Source of the DNA: Rhodoferax sp. TS-BS-61-7
GTDB lineage: Bacteria > Pseudomonadota > Gammaproteobacteria > Burkholderiales > Burkholderiaceae_C
Assembly: GCF_002943465.1 (NCBI RefSeq)
Contig: NZ_PTQY01000002.1
Coordinates: 434,001-498,000, forward strand
Direction: 5' to 3'
Length of the DNA stretch: 64,000 nt
Shown: positions 36,721 to 45,616 of the stretch, in pieces
Numbering within the stretch: the first letter of the stretch is position 1
How the letters are laid out: the number at the start of each line of letters is the position of its first letter
Notes under the pieces: model-generated
The model's database searches: none
The model's input: only the letters and a program-made list of their open reading frames with translations
What the model was told of the DNA's origin: nothing
Program-made: the position numbers and the translations under genes

Positions 36721-37184
36721 GCGGCAAGCCTGCCGAGCCTTGGGTCGTTAATGGTTGGTCGGTCTTTGCCCATCCACTTTTCTTGGCCCAGTTGCAAGCC
36801 CTGACGCTACAAGTGCAAACCTTGAGAGCCAAAGACCCGCAGGGGTACGTAAAAAAGAATGCTACCAAGCGCTTGGCTGCTATTCAAAAGCTGGCGTTTG
36901 AAGTCATTCCCCAAGACCCGACACGGCCCGAATACCGGCAGGGCGGCACCTTGGGCGACGAATACAAACACTGGTTTCGTGCCAAGTTTTTCCAGCAATA
37001 CCGCTTGTTTTTTCGTTACCACCTCCAGGCCAAGATCATCGTGCTGGCGTGGGTGAACGATGAAGATACCAAGCGGGCGTATGAAAGCAGCGATGACGCA
37101 TATCGGGTGTTTCGCAAGATGCTGGAGAGTGGGCATCCGCCGGATGATTGGGATTTGTTGTTCAGTGCGGCAAGTAAACGATGA
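36717..37184 (+). CDS. yhaV: YhaV-type toxin (RelE-superfamily RNase)
   Basis: This 155-residue toxin of the YhaV family, a ribosome-dependent or free mRNA endonuclease, starts VVNGWSVFAHPLF near residue 9. It contains YVKKNATKRLAAIQKLAFEVIPQDP (about 44-68), LGDEYKHWFRAKFFQQYRLFFRY and the C-terminal WVNDEDTKRAYESSDDAYRVFRKML, all characteristic of the family. It lies downstream of the antitoxin with an ATGA overlap. The module appears complete. Confidence 0.93.
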   Translation: MSGKPAEPWVVNGWSVFAHPLFLAQLQALTLQVQTLRAKDPQGYVKKNATKRLAAIQKLAFEVIPQDPTRPEYRQGGTLGDEYKHWFRAKFFQQYRLFFRYHLQAKIIVLAWVNDEDTKRAYESSDDAYRVFRKMLESGHPPDDWDLLFSAASKR

Positions 37185-37284
37185 GACGTGTTAACTGGCT
37201 CGATAAGCGAATGCCCGCTGCTTCATTTCGCGCATTGGGTGCGTTGGGTTTGTGCACTGTGTAGACAATGGGATCGGAGTAAAG

Positions 37285-38043
37285 ATGGTTCAAGAAAAAG
37301 TTTTAAAGTGGCTTCAGTCAACGGGTTTCCCTTTGGAAATGGCCGCGGCAAATGCCTTTCGTCGCGCTGGTTTTGAAATCCGACAGTCCACCGTTTACAC
37401 AGACTCAGAGACCGGAAAAGGCCGAGAGATTGACATCATTGCAGCGGATCAGGACTGGATTGGGACAGTGAATATTTCATGTGTGTTGGAGTGCAAGGCA
37501 TCCACTAAGCCATGGGTAGTGTTGACATCCGATGATGCGTGGGCTGCATTCAACAGGCTTTCTATGTTTGCAGTCATGTCAGACCTGGCGAAAGAATGTC
37601 TAGCAACAAGAATTGCTGAGAGAGCGATTCAATCGCACATACAACGCCCAGCCCGAGGGGGATATGGCCTTCGCCAAGCATTGGCCGATGGCGGTGATGC
37701 CGCATACACAGCATCGTGCAACGCAATGAAGGCTTCGATGAGTATTGCTCGCGCTGAAAGTCAACTGGCCTCACCGTCAGCATCCTTCGCCTTTCCAATA
37801 ATCGTGGTCGATACCCAAATCTTTGAATGCTCTCTTCTTAGCAATGGTGAACTGGACTTGCGTGAGGTGCAGGAGAGTGAGTTTTTGTTCAGTATGAGAG
37901 TTCCCGAGTCCATTACCACTTGTATCAAGATAGTCACTAAGGATTCGTTGCCAGCATTTGCGCTCAAGGCAAAACGCTCTGCGGACCAACTTCGGTCCGA
38001 TCTAAAGAACGAAGAACAAGCAATTCTTAAATCTTTGCTGTGA
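37285..38043 (+). CDS. Unknown protein with PD-(D/E)xK-like nuclease motif
   Basis: A 252-residue protein that I do not recognise as a named family. The ATG at 37285 follows GGAG by 5 bases. The N-terminal third looks like a restriction-endonuclease fold: FRRAGFEIRQS, then GREIDIIAADQD and, after a strand, LECKAS, i.e. the D ... E-x-K arrangement of PD-(D/E)xK enzymes (about residues 45-75). The remainder has no recognisable motif. Base composition is visibly AT-richer than the neighbours, suggesting acquisition. Lying 100 bases after yhaV and near an EVE gene, a defence role is plausible but unproven. Confidence 0.7.
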   Translation: MVQEKVLKWLQSTGFPLEMAAANAFRRAGFEIRQSTVYTDSETGKGREIDIIAADQDWIGTVNISCVLECKASTKPWVVLTSDDAWAAFNRLSMFAVMSDLAKECLATRIAERAIQSHIQRPARGGYGLRQALADGGDAAYTASCNAMKASMSIARAESQLASPSASFAFPIIVVDTQIFECSLLSNGELDLREVQESEFLFSMRVPESITTCIKIVTKDSLPAFALKAKRSADQLRSDLKNEEQAILKSLL

Positions 38044-38067
38044 GTAAATTCTTTGGCTCAGGTGCTG

Positions 38068-38115
38068 ATTGACCCAAGAATTTGGTGTGGGTGCGTTCAA
38101 GCGTTTTGGGTCAAT
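38068..38115. other. 10-bp perfect inverted repeat between converging genes
   Basis: ATTGACCCAA (38068-38077) and TTGGGTCAAT (38106-38115) are exact inverted copies 28 bases apart. The right arm encodes the last codons of the nitrilase. The repeat spans the junction of two converging genes. It could be a bidirectional terminator stem, although no T-run follows, or the edge of an inserted segment. Confidence 0.4.
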
Positions 38116-38843
38116 ACAACCAACCAGTCTCCAGTCCCATCCGCTAGCGTGATGCAGTTCCCACTCGCATCCCAAATCCCGCTTTTGCCCGCCGACACAT
38201 AACCACCCGACGGCGCGCCGTGGTTGGCGATGAGCACCACCATGCGGTGGTCACACGCATAGCTGGCCCACAGCGGTGCTTCGGCCGCATAGCCGTTTTC
38301 GGAAGTCAGTATTCCCGCGGCGTAGACATTGGCACCGGCCTGTGCTGCCGCTGCGGCGTGCGATGGGTGGTTGGTGTCTGCGCAGATGGCACTGGCAATG
38401 TGGGTTGGTCCCAGGGTTTGCAGATGTGCCGCCTGTGCGCCGGGTGCGGCAAACGCGACTTCGTTGCCATGCAGATGGAACTTGCGGTACACACTGTGCC
38501 CGCCATCAGGCCGCAGCGTGATGGCGCCAATGGAGGGCAGGGCGCTGCCTGAGTCCACGGGTGCTCCCACGGTGATGGCCATGCCGGTGCGGCGGGTCGC
38601 CTCGCGCAGGGGCGCCAGCAGCGCGTGGTCCGCGTGCAGCACCAGGCCCGGCATGGCGGCCAGTTCGTAGCCGGTTAGCGACAACTCGGGGAACACCAGC
38701 CACTGCACGCCGTGGTCGGCCGCCGCCTCTACAAAGCGCAGGTGTGTCTGCACATTGGCCGCTACATCCAAAGGCACTGAGGTGCTTTGTGCGGCGGCGA
38801 TGGTTATTGCTACATCTTTAGTAGCTGCTTGCGCAATATCCAC
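38097..38843 (-). CDS. Carbon-nitrogen hydrolase (nitrilase superfamily)
   Basis: This 248-residue nitrilase-superfamily amidase has the catalytic triad Glu53 (VFPELSLTGYE), Lys121 (YRKFHLHG) and Cys154 (SAICADTNHP). It cleaves non-peptide C-N bonds, and the substrate is unknown; the neighbourhood with codA and upp hints at nucleobase or nitrogen salvage. Oddly, the only usable start I find is a GTG at 38843 lying inside repeat copy D, so the first dozen residues (MDIAQAATKDVA) are encoded by the repeat, ahead of the family-typical AITIAAAQS. The stop codon lies beside an inverted repeat. Confidence 0.85.
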   Translation of the reverse strand: MDIAQAATKDVAITIAAAQSTSVPLDVAANVQTHLRFVEAAADHGVQWLVFPELSLTGYELAAMPGLVLHADHALLAPLREATRRTGMAITVGAPVDSGSALPSIGAITLRPDGGHSVYRKFHLHGNEVAFAAPGAQAAHLQTLGPTHIASAICADTNHPSHAAAAAQAGANVYAAGILTSENGYAAEAPLWASYACDHRMVVLIANHGAPSGGYVSAGKSGIWDASGNCITLADGTGDWLVVLTQNA

Positions 38844-38869
38844 GGGGGCTAGAGGCCTATTTTGTATGC
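38808..38869 (+). repeat. 61-bp dispersed repeat, copy D (codA-nitrilase junction)
   Basis: The copy begins TGCTACATCTTTAGT and carries AGCTGCTTGCGCA, TATCCACGGGGGCTAGAGGCC and TATTTTGTATGC; a one-base insertion near the right end makes it 62 bases. It contains the stop codon of codA (38857-38859) and the GTG start of the nitrilase (38841-38843), so both reading frames borrow signals from the element. Confidence 0.85.
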
Positions 38870-40143
38870 AAAAACGAGGTGTGGTCGGGGCGGCCCGGCA
38901 GGTTCAGCGCCGCAGTGCGGGCCGGCGTTTGCGCCACCAGCACGCCGCGGCGCCAGACTTTGAGGCGGGTGGCTTTGAGGCGCAGGGCCTCTACGGGGTT
39001 TTGCGCCTGCAGCAGCACGAAGTCGGCGTTGCAGCCTTTTTCCAGCCCGTAGCCTTCCAGGTGCAGGATGCGGGCAGGATTCTTCGTCACGGCGTCAAAA
39101 CATTGCGCCATGGCAGCTTGGCTCGTCATCTGCGCCACATGCAGGCCCATGCTGGCGACCTCCAGCATGTCACCGCTGCCCATGCTGTACCAGGGGTCCA
39201 TGCAGCAGTCTTGGCCAAAGGCGACGGTCATGCCGGCGGCCATGATTTCGGGCACGCGGGTCATGCCGCGGCGCTTGGGGTAGCTGTCGTGCCGGCCTTG
39301 CAGCGTGATGTTGATCAGCGGGTTGCTCACCACACTGATCTGCGCCTCGGCCATCAGCGGCAGCAGCTTGCTCACGTAGTAGTTGTCCATGCTGTGCATG
39401 GAGGTGAGGTGCGAGCCGGTGACGCGCCCATGCAGGCCCAGGCGGTTGGCTTCAAAGGCCAGGGTTTCGATGTGGCGCGAGAGCGGATCGTCCGACTCGT
39501 CGCAGTGCATGTCCACCAGCTTGCCCTGTTCGGCAGCCAGCTCGCACAGCAGCTTCACGCTGGCGGCACCGTCCGCCATGGTGCGTTCGAAGTGGGGGAT
39601 GCCGCCCACCACGTCCACGCCCAGGCTCAGCGCCTTCTTGAGGTTGTCCACGCCGCCTTTGCTGCGCAGCACCCCGTCCTGCGGAAAGGCGACCAGCTGC
39701 AGGTCGATATAGGGCGCCACCTGTTTCTTGACCGCTAGCAGCGCTTCCACCGCCAGCATGCTCGCGTCGCTGGTGTCCACATGGCTGCGGATGGCCAGCA
39801 GGCCATTGGCGACGGCCCAGTCGCAGTAGGCCAGGGCGCGCTGCACCAGGGCGTCAAAGGTGAGGTGGGGTTTGAGTTCGCCCCAGAGCGCAATGCCTTC
39901 CAGCAGCGTGCCGCTGGCGTTGAGGCGCGGCAGGCCCAGGCTCAGCGTGGCGTCCATGTGGAAATGGGCGTCCACAAAGGGCGTGGAAAGCAGCATGCCG
40001 TCGGCGTCCACGGTTTCTTTGGCGGGTGCAGCAGCGGGGCTCAGCCTTTCGGCCACTTCAGTGATTCGCCCGGCCTGCACCGCCACCGACATGTTCTGGC
40101 GTCCGTCGGGCAGGGTGGCGTTGTGGATCAGCAGGTCGAGCAT
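38857..40143 (-). CDS. codA: Cytosine deaminase
   Basis: This 428-residue amidohydrolase converts cytosine to uracil and ammonia. The metal ligands and catalytic residues sit one position below the E. coli CodA numbering: His60 and His62 in DAHFHMD, His213 and Glu216 in MHCDESDD, His245 in GSHLTSMHS and Asp312 in GQDCCMDPWYSMGSGDML. The upp gene lies 81 bases upstream on the same strand, so cytosine-to-UMP salvage is encoded together. An 11-bp inverted repeat (40159-40201) lies directly upstream and may regulate it. Activity on related pyrimidines cannot be excluded. Confidence 0.88.
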   Translation of the reverse strand: MLDLLIHNATLPDGRQNMSVAVQAGRITEVAERLSPAAAPAKETVDADGMLLSTPFVDAHFHMDATLSLGLPRLNASGTLLEGIALWGELKPHLTFDALVQRALAYCDWAVANGLLAIRSHVDTSDASMLAVEALLAVKKQVAPYIDLQLVAFPQDGVLRSKGGVDNLKKALSLGVDVVGGIPHFERTMADGAASVKLLCELAAEQGKLVDMHCDESDDPLSRHIETLAFEANRLGLHGRVTGSHLTSMHSMDNYYVSKLLPLMAEAQISVVSNPLINITLQGRHDSYPKRRGMTRVPEIMAAGMTVAFGQDCCMDPWYSMGSGDMLEVASMGLHVAQMTSQAAMAQCFDAVTKNPARILHLEGYGLEKGCNADFVLLQAQNPVEALRLKATRLKVWRRGVLVAQTPARTAALNLPGRPDHTSFLHTK

Positions 40144-40158
40144 GGATTGCTTTCTGGC

Positions 40159-40201
40159 ATGTTCAATGTAAAACTGGATTTTTGAGAATCACATTGAACA
40201 T
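40159..40201. promoter_or_regulatory. 11-bp perfect inverted repeat upstream of codA
   Basis: ATGTTCAATGT (40159-40169) and ACATTGAACAT (40191-40201) are exact inverted copies with a 21-base spacer. They lie 16-58 bases upstream of the codA start. The arms are two helical turns plus one apart centre to centre (about 32 bases), which would suit a dimeric repressor or activator. A further TTCAATGAATT follows at 40201. Confidence 0.5.
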
Positions 40202-40224
40202 TCAATGAATTCAAAGACTTAGGT

Positions 40225-40878
40225 TCACTGCGTACCGAAAATTCGGTCTCCCGCATCCCCCAGGCCCGGCATGATGTAGCCGTGGTCGTTCAGGCCGCGG
40301 TCGATGGCGGCGGTGAAGACGCGCACATCGGGGTGTTCCTTGTACAGCGTGTTGATGCCTTCGGGGCAGGTCAACAAGCACAGGAACTTGATGGACTTGG
40401 GCTTGCAGGCCTTCAGGCGCGCCACGGCGGCGGCGGCGGAGTTGCCGGTGGCGAGCATGGGGTCCACCACCACCACATCGCGCTCTTCCATGTTGCTGGG
40501 CATCTTGAAGTAGTACTCCACGGCCTGCAGGGTTTTGGGGTCGCGGTACAGACCCACATGGCCGACGCGGGCGCCGGGCACCACGCTCAGCACGCCGTCC
40601 AAAATGCCGTTGCCAGCGCGTAGCACGCTGGCGAACACCAGCTTTTTGCCGTCAATGACCTTGCCGGTCGTCTTCTCCAGCGGGGTTTCGATTTCCAGGT
40701 CCTGCAGCGGCATGTCGCGGCAGACTTCGTAAATCATCAGACCGGCCAGTTCATTGAGCAGGCGGCGAAAGCTGCTGGTGCTGGCTTCTTTTTTGCGCAT
40801 CAGCGTGAGCTTGTGCTGCACCAGCGGGTGGTCGATCAGCGTGACATTGGCACGGGCGGCGGGATCGAGGGTGACCAT
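40225..40878 (-). CDS. upp: Uracil phosphoribosyltransferase
   Basis: Upp converts uracil and PRPP to UMP in pyrimidine salvage. The 217-residue protein shows [27 protein letters not shown] at the start, [15 protein letters not shown] (about 85-99), the PRPP-binding loop [13 protein letters not shown] (about 136-148) and the C-terminal uracil-binding region [23 protein letters not shown]. It is complete and intact. Together with codA on the same strand it forms a cytosine/uracil salvage unit. Confidence 0.97.
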   Translation of the reverse strand: MVTLDPAARANVTLIDHPLVQHKLTLMRKKEASTSSFRRLLNELAGLMIYEVCRDMPLQDLEIETPLEKTTGKVIDGKKLVFASVLRAGNGILDGVLSVVPGARVGHVGLYRDPKTLQAVEYYFKMPSNMEERDVVVVDPMLATGNSAAAAVARLKACKPKSIKFLCLLTCPEGINTLYKEHPDVRVFTAAIDRGLNDHGYIMPGLGDAGDRIFGTQ

Positions 40879-40942
40879 GTTCTTATTCCTTGTTGTTTTC
40901 TAAAAGGGAGCGATTGTCGCAAAGCAAGTTTGGCGCCGGGGT

Positions 40943-42535
40943 TTAGCGCCGGCTACCACCCAGGATGCTGCCCAGCACCCCGCGGATGATCTGGCGGCCC
41001 ACTTCGCGGCCGATGGAGCTGGCGGCGCTCTTGATCATTTGCTCGCCCACGCTGGCACGCGAGCGGCGGGCGCCGCCGCCCAGCATGTCGCCAATGCTGT
41101 CCAGAATGCCGCCGCCACTGGGGGCGGGTGTTGCGGTCGGCGTGGGAGTAGATCCCCGCCGGGATGCGCGTGGTGCAGCAGTATCTGCGGCAGGAAAGTC
41201 GTCCTCTACCGGTGCCGCGTGGCCCATGTTTGCCTGGGTACGGCCCTTGAGCGCTTCAAATGCCGATTCGCGGTCGACGGCCTTCTCATACACACCGGCG
41301 ACGATGGACTCGGCCAGTAGCGTCTTGCGTTGCTCCGGCTTAATCGGGCCAATCTGGCTGGCCGGGGGCAGCACAAACACACGTTCGGTCAGGCAGGGGC
41401 GGCCTTTTTCGTCCATCAGGCTGACCAGCGCTTCGCCCACGCCCAGCTCGGTGATGGCGGTGGCGACATCCAAACCCGGGTTGGCGCGCATGGTGTCGGC
41501 AGCGCTCTTGACGGCCTTTTGGTCGCGCGGCGTGAAGGCGCGCAGCGCGTGCTGCACGCGGTTGCCCAACTGGGCTAGCACGCTGTCGGGAATATCCAGG
41601 GGGTTTTGCGTGACAAAAAACACGCCCACGCCCTTGGAACGCACCAGGCGCACCACCAGCTCAATGCGCTCGATCAGCACCTTGGGGGCGTCGGCAAACA
41701 GCAGGTGGGCCTCGTCAAAGAAGAAGACCAGCTTGGGCTTGTCCAGGTCGCCCACTTCGGGCAGGGCCTCGAACAGCTCGGACAGCATCCATAGCAAAAA
41801 GGTGGCGTACAGACGCGGCGACTGCATGAGCTTGTCGGCCGCCAGGATGTTGACCACGCCCTTGCCCGAGCCGTCGGTCTGCATGAAATCTTCAATATTG
41901 AGCATGGGCTCGCCAAAAAACAGGTCGCCGCCTTGCTCTTCGATCTGCATGAGGCCACGCTGGATGGCGCCGATGCTGGCGGCGCTGATGTTGCCGTACT
42001 CGGTGGTGTACTGGCTGGCGTTCTCGCCCACGTCTTGGCACATGGCGCGCAGGTCTTTCATGTCCAGCAGCAGCAGGCCGTCGTCGTCGGCAATCTTGAA
42101 CACCAGTTGCAGCACGCCCGCCTGGGTTTCATTCAAGTTGAGCATGCGGGCCAGCAACAGCGGGCCCAGGTCGCTCACGGTGGCGCGGACCGGGTGGCCC
42201 TGCTGGCCAAACACGTCCCACAGCGTGGTGGGGAAGGTGGAAAACGCGGGTTCGTCAATGCCGCGCTCTTTGAGGATCTTGCCCAGTTTCTCGCCCAGTG
42301 CCCCTTTTTGGGAGATGCCGGTCAGGTCGCCCTTCACATCGGCCATGAAGACGGGCACGCCCAGGGCGGAAAAACCCTCGGCCAGGGTTTGCAGGGTGAT
42401 GGTTTTGCCGGTGCCGGTGGCGCCGGTGATGAGTCCATGGCGGTTGGCCTTGTCGGGCCGCAAAAAGCAGCGGACGGTGGAGTTGCCGGTGCCATGTTGG
42501 GCAATCAGGATGCCCTCGTCTTGGATGGAAGCCAT
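40943..42535 (-). CDS. HerA-like ATPase (DUF853, YjgR family)
   Basis: This 530-residue cytoplasmic P-loop ATPase of the HerA/FtsK superfamily begins [15 protein letters not shown] (ATG 42535). Walker A is [19 protein letters not shown] (about 40-58), Walker [18 protein letters not shown] (about 265-281), and [32 protein letters not shown] provides the sensor region. The C-terminal tail is low-complexity ([14 protein letters not shown]) and ends in a glycine/arginine-rich stretch. The function of the family is not settled; DNA or protein translocation is inferred from the fold. It is divergent from yebC. Confidence 0.9.
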   Translation of the reverse strand: MASIQDEGILIAQHGTGNSTVRCFLRPDKANRHGLITGATGTGKTITLQTLAEGFSALGVPVFMADVKGDLTGISQKGALGEKLGKILKERGIDEPAFSTFPTTLWDVFGQQGHPVRATVSDLGPLLLARMLNLNETQAGVLQLVFKIADDDGLLLLDMKDLRAMCQDVGENASQYTTEYGNISAASIGAIQRGLMQIEEQGGDLFFGEPMLNIEDFMQTDGSGKGVVNILAADKLMQSPRLYATFLLWMLSELFEALPEVGDLDKPKLVFFFDEAHLLFADAPKVLIERIELVVRLVRSKGVGVFFVTQNPLDIPDSVLAQLGNRVQHALRAFTPRDQKAVKSAADTMRANPGLDVATAITELGVGEALVSLMDEKGRPCLTERVFVLPPASQIGPIKPEQRKTLLAESIVAGVYEKAVDRESAFEALKGRTQANMGHAAPVEDDFPAADTAAPRASRRGSTPTPTATPAPSGGGILDSIGDMLGGGARRSRASVGEQMIKSAASSIGREVGRQIIRGVLGSILGGSRR

Positions 42536-42593
42536 GGAAGTCCCAAAAAGTACAATTGAGAGAGTAGCGTAACGAATTTTCAAAGGAAATCGC

Positions 42594-43313
42594 GTGGCAG
42601 GACACAGTAAATGGGCCAATATTCAGCACCGCAAGGGCCGCCAGGACGAGAAACGGCAGCGCATCTGGACGCGGGTCATGCGAGAGATCATGGTGGCGGC
42701 CCGCTTGGGTGGTGGCGACCTGAGCGCCAACCCGCGCTTGCGTTTGGCGATTGAGAAGGGCAAGGCGGCCAATATGCCGGCCGAAAACGTCAAATACGGC
42801 ATTGCCAAGGCCACAGGAACGCTGGAAGGCATTACCTACGAAGAAATCCGCTACGAGGGGTATGGCATCGGCGGCGCAGCCATCATCGTGGACACGATGA
42901 CCGACAACAAGGTGCGCACCGTGGCTGTGGTGCGTCACGCCTTCAGCAAACACGGCGGCAATATGGGCACCGAAGGTTCGGTGGCTTTTCAGTTCAAACA
43001 CTGCGGCCAGTTGATCTTCGCGCCCGGTACCAGTGAAGACAAGCTGATGGAAGTGGCGCTGGAAGCCGGCGCCGAAGATGTGATCACGGGCGATGACGGC
43101 GCGATTGAGGTGCTGACTGCCTATCCCGACTTTGAATCCGTGAAAGCCGCGCTGGAAGCGGCGGGCTTGGTGGCGGAGGTGGCGGGTGTGACCATGCGCG
43201 CCGATAACACCATTGAGCTGACCGGCGAAGATGCCGAGCGCATGCAAAAACTGCTGGACGTTCTGGAAGACCTGGACGACACCCAAGAGATTTACCACAA
43301 CGCGGCTCTGTGA
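42594..43313 (+). CDS. yebC: YebC/PmpR family transcriptional/translational regulator
   Basis: This 239-residue TACO1/YebC protein has the conserved start [20 protein letters not shown], the region [21 protein letters not shown] (about 46-66), [20 protein letters not shown] and [16 protein letters not shown]. Family members bind DNA or assist ribosomes on proline stretches. The start is a GTG at 42594, seven bases after AAAGGA. It diverges from the HerA-like gene (58 bases between starts). Downstream lies the tandem-hairpin leader of purD. Confidence 0.96.
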   Translation: MAGHSKWANIQHRKGRQDEKRQRIWTRVMREIMVAARLGGGDLSANPRLRLAIEKGKAANMPAENVKYGIAKATGTLEGITYEEIRYEGYGIGGAAIIVDTMTDNKVRTVAVVRHAFSKHGGNMGTEGSVAFQFKHCGQLIFAPGTSEDKLMEVALEAGAEDVITGDDGAIEVLTAYPDFESVKAALEAAGLVAEVAGVTMRADNTIELTGEDAERMQKLLDVLEDLDDTQEIYHNAAL

Positions 43314-43322
43314 AAATTTTGC

Positions 43323-43403
43323 GGGACAGATCTTCAGCTCTGTCCTCAACCGATTAAGACTTGTGGGGCCGCTCCTCAGCGCTGCTCCCAACTGGTTAGG
43401 AAC
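43323..43403 (+). promoter_or_regulatory. Tandem hairpin leader of purD
   Basis: Two related units of 38 and 39 bases lie head to tail at 43323-43360 and 43365-43403. Each has a GC-rich stem around a TC(T/C)TCAGC loop region and a tail of type CAAC(C/T)G(A/G)TTA(A/G)G. Unit 1 pairs GGACAGA (43324-43330) with TCTGTCC (43339-43345). Unit 2 pairs GGGGC with GCTCC plus CGC with GCG. The tail of unit 2 holds the AGGAA ribosome binding site of purD, so folding could govern translation. Confidence 0.45.
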
Positions 43404-43406
43404 CTT

Positions 43407-44699
43407 ATGAATATTCTCGTTATTGGCGGCGGTGGTCGCGAACATGCCCTGGCCTGGAAACTGGCCCAGTCTCCCAAAATCCAGCGGGTTTATGTGGCCC
43501 CCGGCAACGGCGGCACCGCCACCGACCCACACCTGGAAAACATTGCCATCACCGACGTGGTGGGTCTGCGCGTATGGGCGCAAGAGAACAAGATCACGCT
43601 GACCGTGGTCGGCCCCGAAGTGCCGTTGGCCGCGGGTGTGGTGGACGAATTCCGCGCCCACGGCCTGCGCATCTTTGGTCCGACCAAGGCTGCGGCCCAA
43701 TTGGAAAGCTCCAAGGCCTTCAGCAAGGCCTTCATGCGCCGGCACAACATTCCCACGGCCGAATACGCCACCTTCTCCGACCCTGCGGCAGCCCACGCCT
43801 ATGTGGACAAGATGGGCGCACCCACCGTGGTCAAGGCCGACGGTCTGGCTGCCGGCAAGGGTGTGGTGGTGGCCATGACGGTGGCCGAGGCGCACGAAGC
43901 CATCGACTTCATGCTGGTAGACAACACCCTGGGCGTGGCACATAACGACGGCGGTGCGCGCGTGGTGATTGAAGAGTTTTTGGAAGGCGAAGAGGCCAGT
44001 TTCATCGTCATGGTGGACGGCAAGAACGTGCTGCCCCTGGCCACCAGCCAGGACCACAAGCGCCTGCAGGATGGCGACCAGGGCCCCAACACCGGTGGCA
44101 TGGGCGCGTATTCGCCCGCGCCTGTGGTGACACCCGACATCCACGCCAAGGCCATGCGCGAGATCATCTTGCCCACTGTCAAGGGCATGGAGGCCGACGG
44201 CATCCCATTCAGCGGCTTCCTCTATGCGGGCCTGATGATCGACAAGAACGGCCAGCCCAAGACGCTGGAATTCAACTGCCGCATGGGCGACCCCGAAACC
44301 CAGCCCATCATGATGCGCTTGAAGACCGACTTGGTAGATGTGCTGCTGGCCGCCACCGAGCCTGGCCCGCATGGCAAGCTGGACGAGGTGGAGCTGCAGT
44401 GGGACCGCCGCACCGCGCTGGGCGTGGTGCTGGCCGCGCACGGTTACCCGCTGAGCCCCCGCAAGGGCGATGCCATCACTGGCATCCCCAAGGACAGCGA
44501 GGACGCTGCTGTATTCCACGCCGGCACCACCCTCAAGGAGGGTGTGCTGCAAACCTCTGGCGGGCGCGTGCTCTGCGTGACGGCACTGGCCGACAGCGTG
44601 AAGCAGGCGCAGCAACGGGCCTACCAGGTCATCAGCGAGATTGCGTTTGATGGCATGCAGTACCGCACCGATATCGGTTACCGGGCCCTCAAGGGATGA
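43407..44699 (+). CDS. purD: Phosphoribosylamine-glycine ligase (GAR synthetase)
   Basis: PurD performs the second step of purine synthesis, joining glycine to 5-phosphoribosylamine with ATP. The 430-residue ATP-grasp enzyme has [41 protein letters not shown], the ATP-grasp core [16 protein letters not shown] (about 140-155) and the conserved [23 protein letters not shown] (about 213-235), then [10 protein letters not shown]. It is followed by hemF through an ATGA overlap. A pair of related hairpins occupies the leader, with the ribosome binding site AGGAA in the second. Confidence 0.97.
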   Translation: MNILVIGGGGREHALAWKLAQSPKIQRVYVAPGNGGTATDPHLENIAITDVVGLRVWAQENKITLTVVGPEVPLAAGVVDEFRAHGLRIFGPTKAAAQLESSKAFSKAFMRRHNIPTAEYATFSDPAAAHAYVDKMGAPTVVKADGLAAGKGVVVAMTVAEAHEAIDFMLVDNTLGVAHNDGGARVVIEEFLEGEEASFIVMVDGKNVLPLATSQDHKRLQDGDQGPNTGGMGAYSPAPVVTPDIHAKAMREIILPTVKGMEADGIPFSGFLYAGLMIDKNGQPKTLEFNCRMGDPETQPIMMRLKTDLVDVLLAATEPGPHGKLDEVELQWDRRTALGVVLAAHGYPLSPRKGDAITGIPKDSEDAAVFHAGTTLKEGVLQTSGGRVLCVTALADSVKQAQQRAYQVISEIAFDGMQYRTDIGYRALKG

Positions 44700-45616
44700 A
44701 CGTGCAGGCAACCGCCGCCCAGGTGCGTCAGTACCTGATGGGTCTGCAAAGCCGCATCACTGCGGCCATTGCCGAGGTGGATGGCGGCAGTTTTCTGTCC
44801 GACGCCTGGGAAAAAGCGCCTCATGAGCCGCTGCAGGGCAGCGGCATCACGCAGATTCTGGAAGGTGGCGCAGTGTTTGAGCGCGCGGGTTGCGGTTTCT
44901 CGCATGTGCGCGGCCCCAAGCTGCCGCCCAGTGCGACCCAGCACCGCCCCGAGCTGGCGGGTGCGCCGTTTGAGGCCATGGGCGTTTCGCTGGTGTTCCA
45001 CCCGCGCAACCCCTATGTGCCCACGGTGCACATGAATGTGCGCATGCTGGCCGCCAAGAACCCGCAAGGGCAGGAGGTGTGCTGGTTTGGCGGCGGCATG
45101 GACCTGACGCCGTACTACGGCTTTGACGAAGACGCCGTGCACTTCCACCAGACCTGCAAAGACGCGCTGGCGCCATTTGGGGGCGACAAGTACCCGCGCT
45201 TCAAAAAGTGGTGCGACGAATACTTCTTTTTGAAGCATCGCAACGAGCCGCGTGGCGTGGGTGGCGTGTTTTTTGATGACTTCTCGGAGCTAGGCCAGGA
45301 CCGCAGTTTTGCCATGCTGCAGGCCGTGGGCGACGCGTTTTTAACCGCCTACCTGCCCATCGTGCAGCGCCGCAAGGACACACCGTACGCCGAGCGCGAG
45401 CGTGCCTTTCAGCTGTACCGCCGTGGTCGTTATGTGGAATTCAACCTGGTGTGGGACCGCGGTACCCACTTTGGTTTGCAGTCGGGTGGGCGCACGGAGT
45501 CGATTTTGCTGTCCATGCCACCGCTGGTGAGCTGGGCCTACCAACAGCAGCCGGAGCCGGGTTCGCCCGAAGCGGCGTTGACCGAGCACTTCTTGACGGC
45601 GCGGGACTGGGTGTGA
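44696..45616 (+). CDS. hemF: Oxygen-dependent coproporphyrinogen III oxidase
   Basis: HemF decarboxylates coproporphyrinogen III to protoporphyrinogen IX with O2 in heme synthesis. The 306-residue protein shows [29 protein letters not shown] with the conserved histidines, [14 protein letters not shown] (about 121-134), [22 protein letters not shown] and [20 protein letters not shown], all family signatures. It overlaps purD upstream (ATGA) and nadD downstream (GTGA), so the three are translationally coupled. The oxygen requirement implies aerobic growth; no anaerobic hemN is in the window. Confidence 0.97.
   Translation: MNVQATAAQVRQYLMGLQSRITAAIAEVDGGSFLSDAWEKAPHEPLQGSGITQILEGGAVFERAGCGFSHVRGPKLPPSATQHRPELAGAPFEAMGVSLVFHPRNPYVPTVHMNVRMLAAKNPQGQEVCWFGGGMDLTPYYGFDEDAVHFHQTCKDALAPFGGDKYPRFKKWCDEYFFLKHRNEPRGVGGVFFDDFSELGQDRSFAMLQAVGDAFLTAYLPIVQRRKDTPYAERERAFQLYRRGRYVEFNLVWDRGTHFGLQSGGRTESILLSMPPLVSWAYQQQPEPGSPEAALTEHFLTARDWV

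Noticed and set aside
43323..43403. Reading the purD leader as a guanidine-II (mini-ykkC) riboswitch because it has two hairpins
   Set aside because: The loops do not carry the ACGR sequence of that class, and purD is not a guanidine gene.
42255..44711. An 818-codon open frame on the minus strand
   Set aside because: It is antisense to yebC and purD and out of frame with the HerA-like gene; all three are certain genes. No motif is visible in it.
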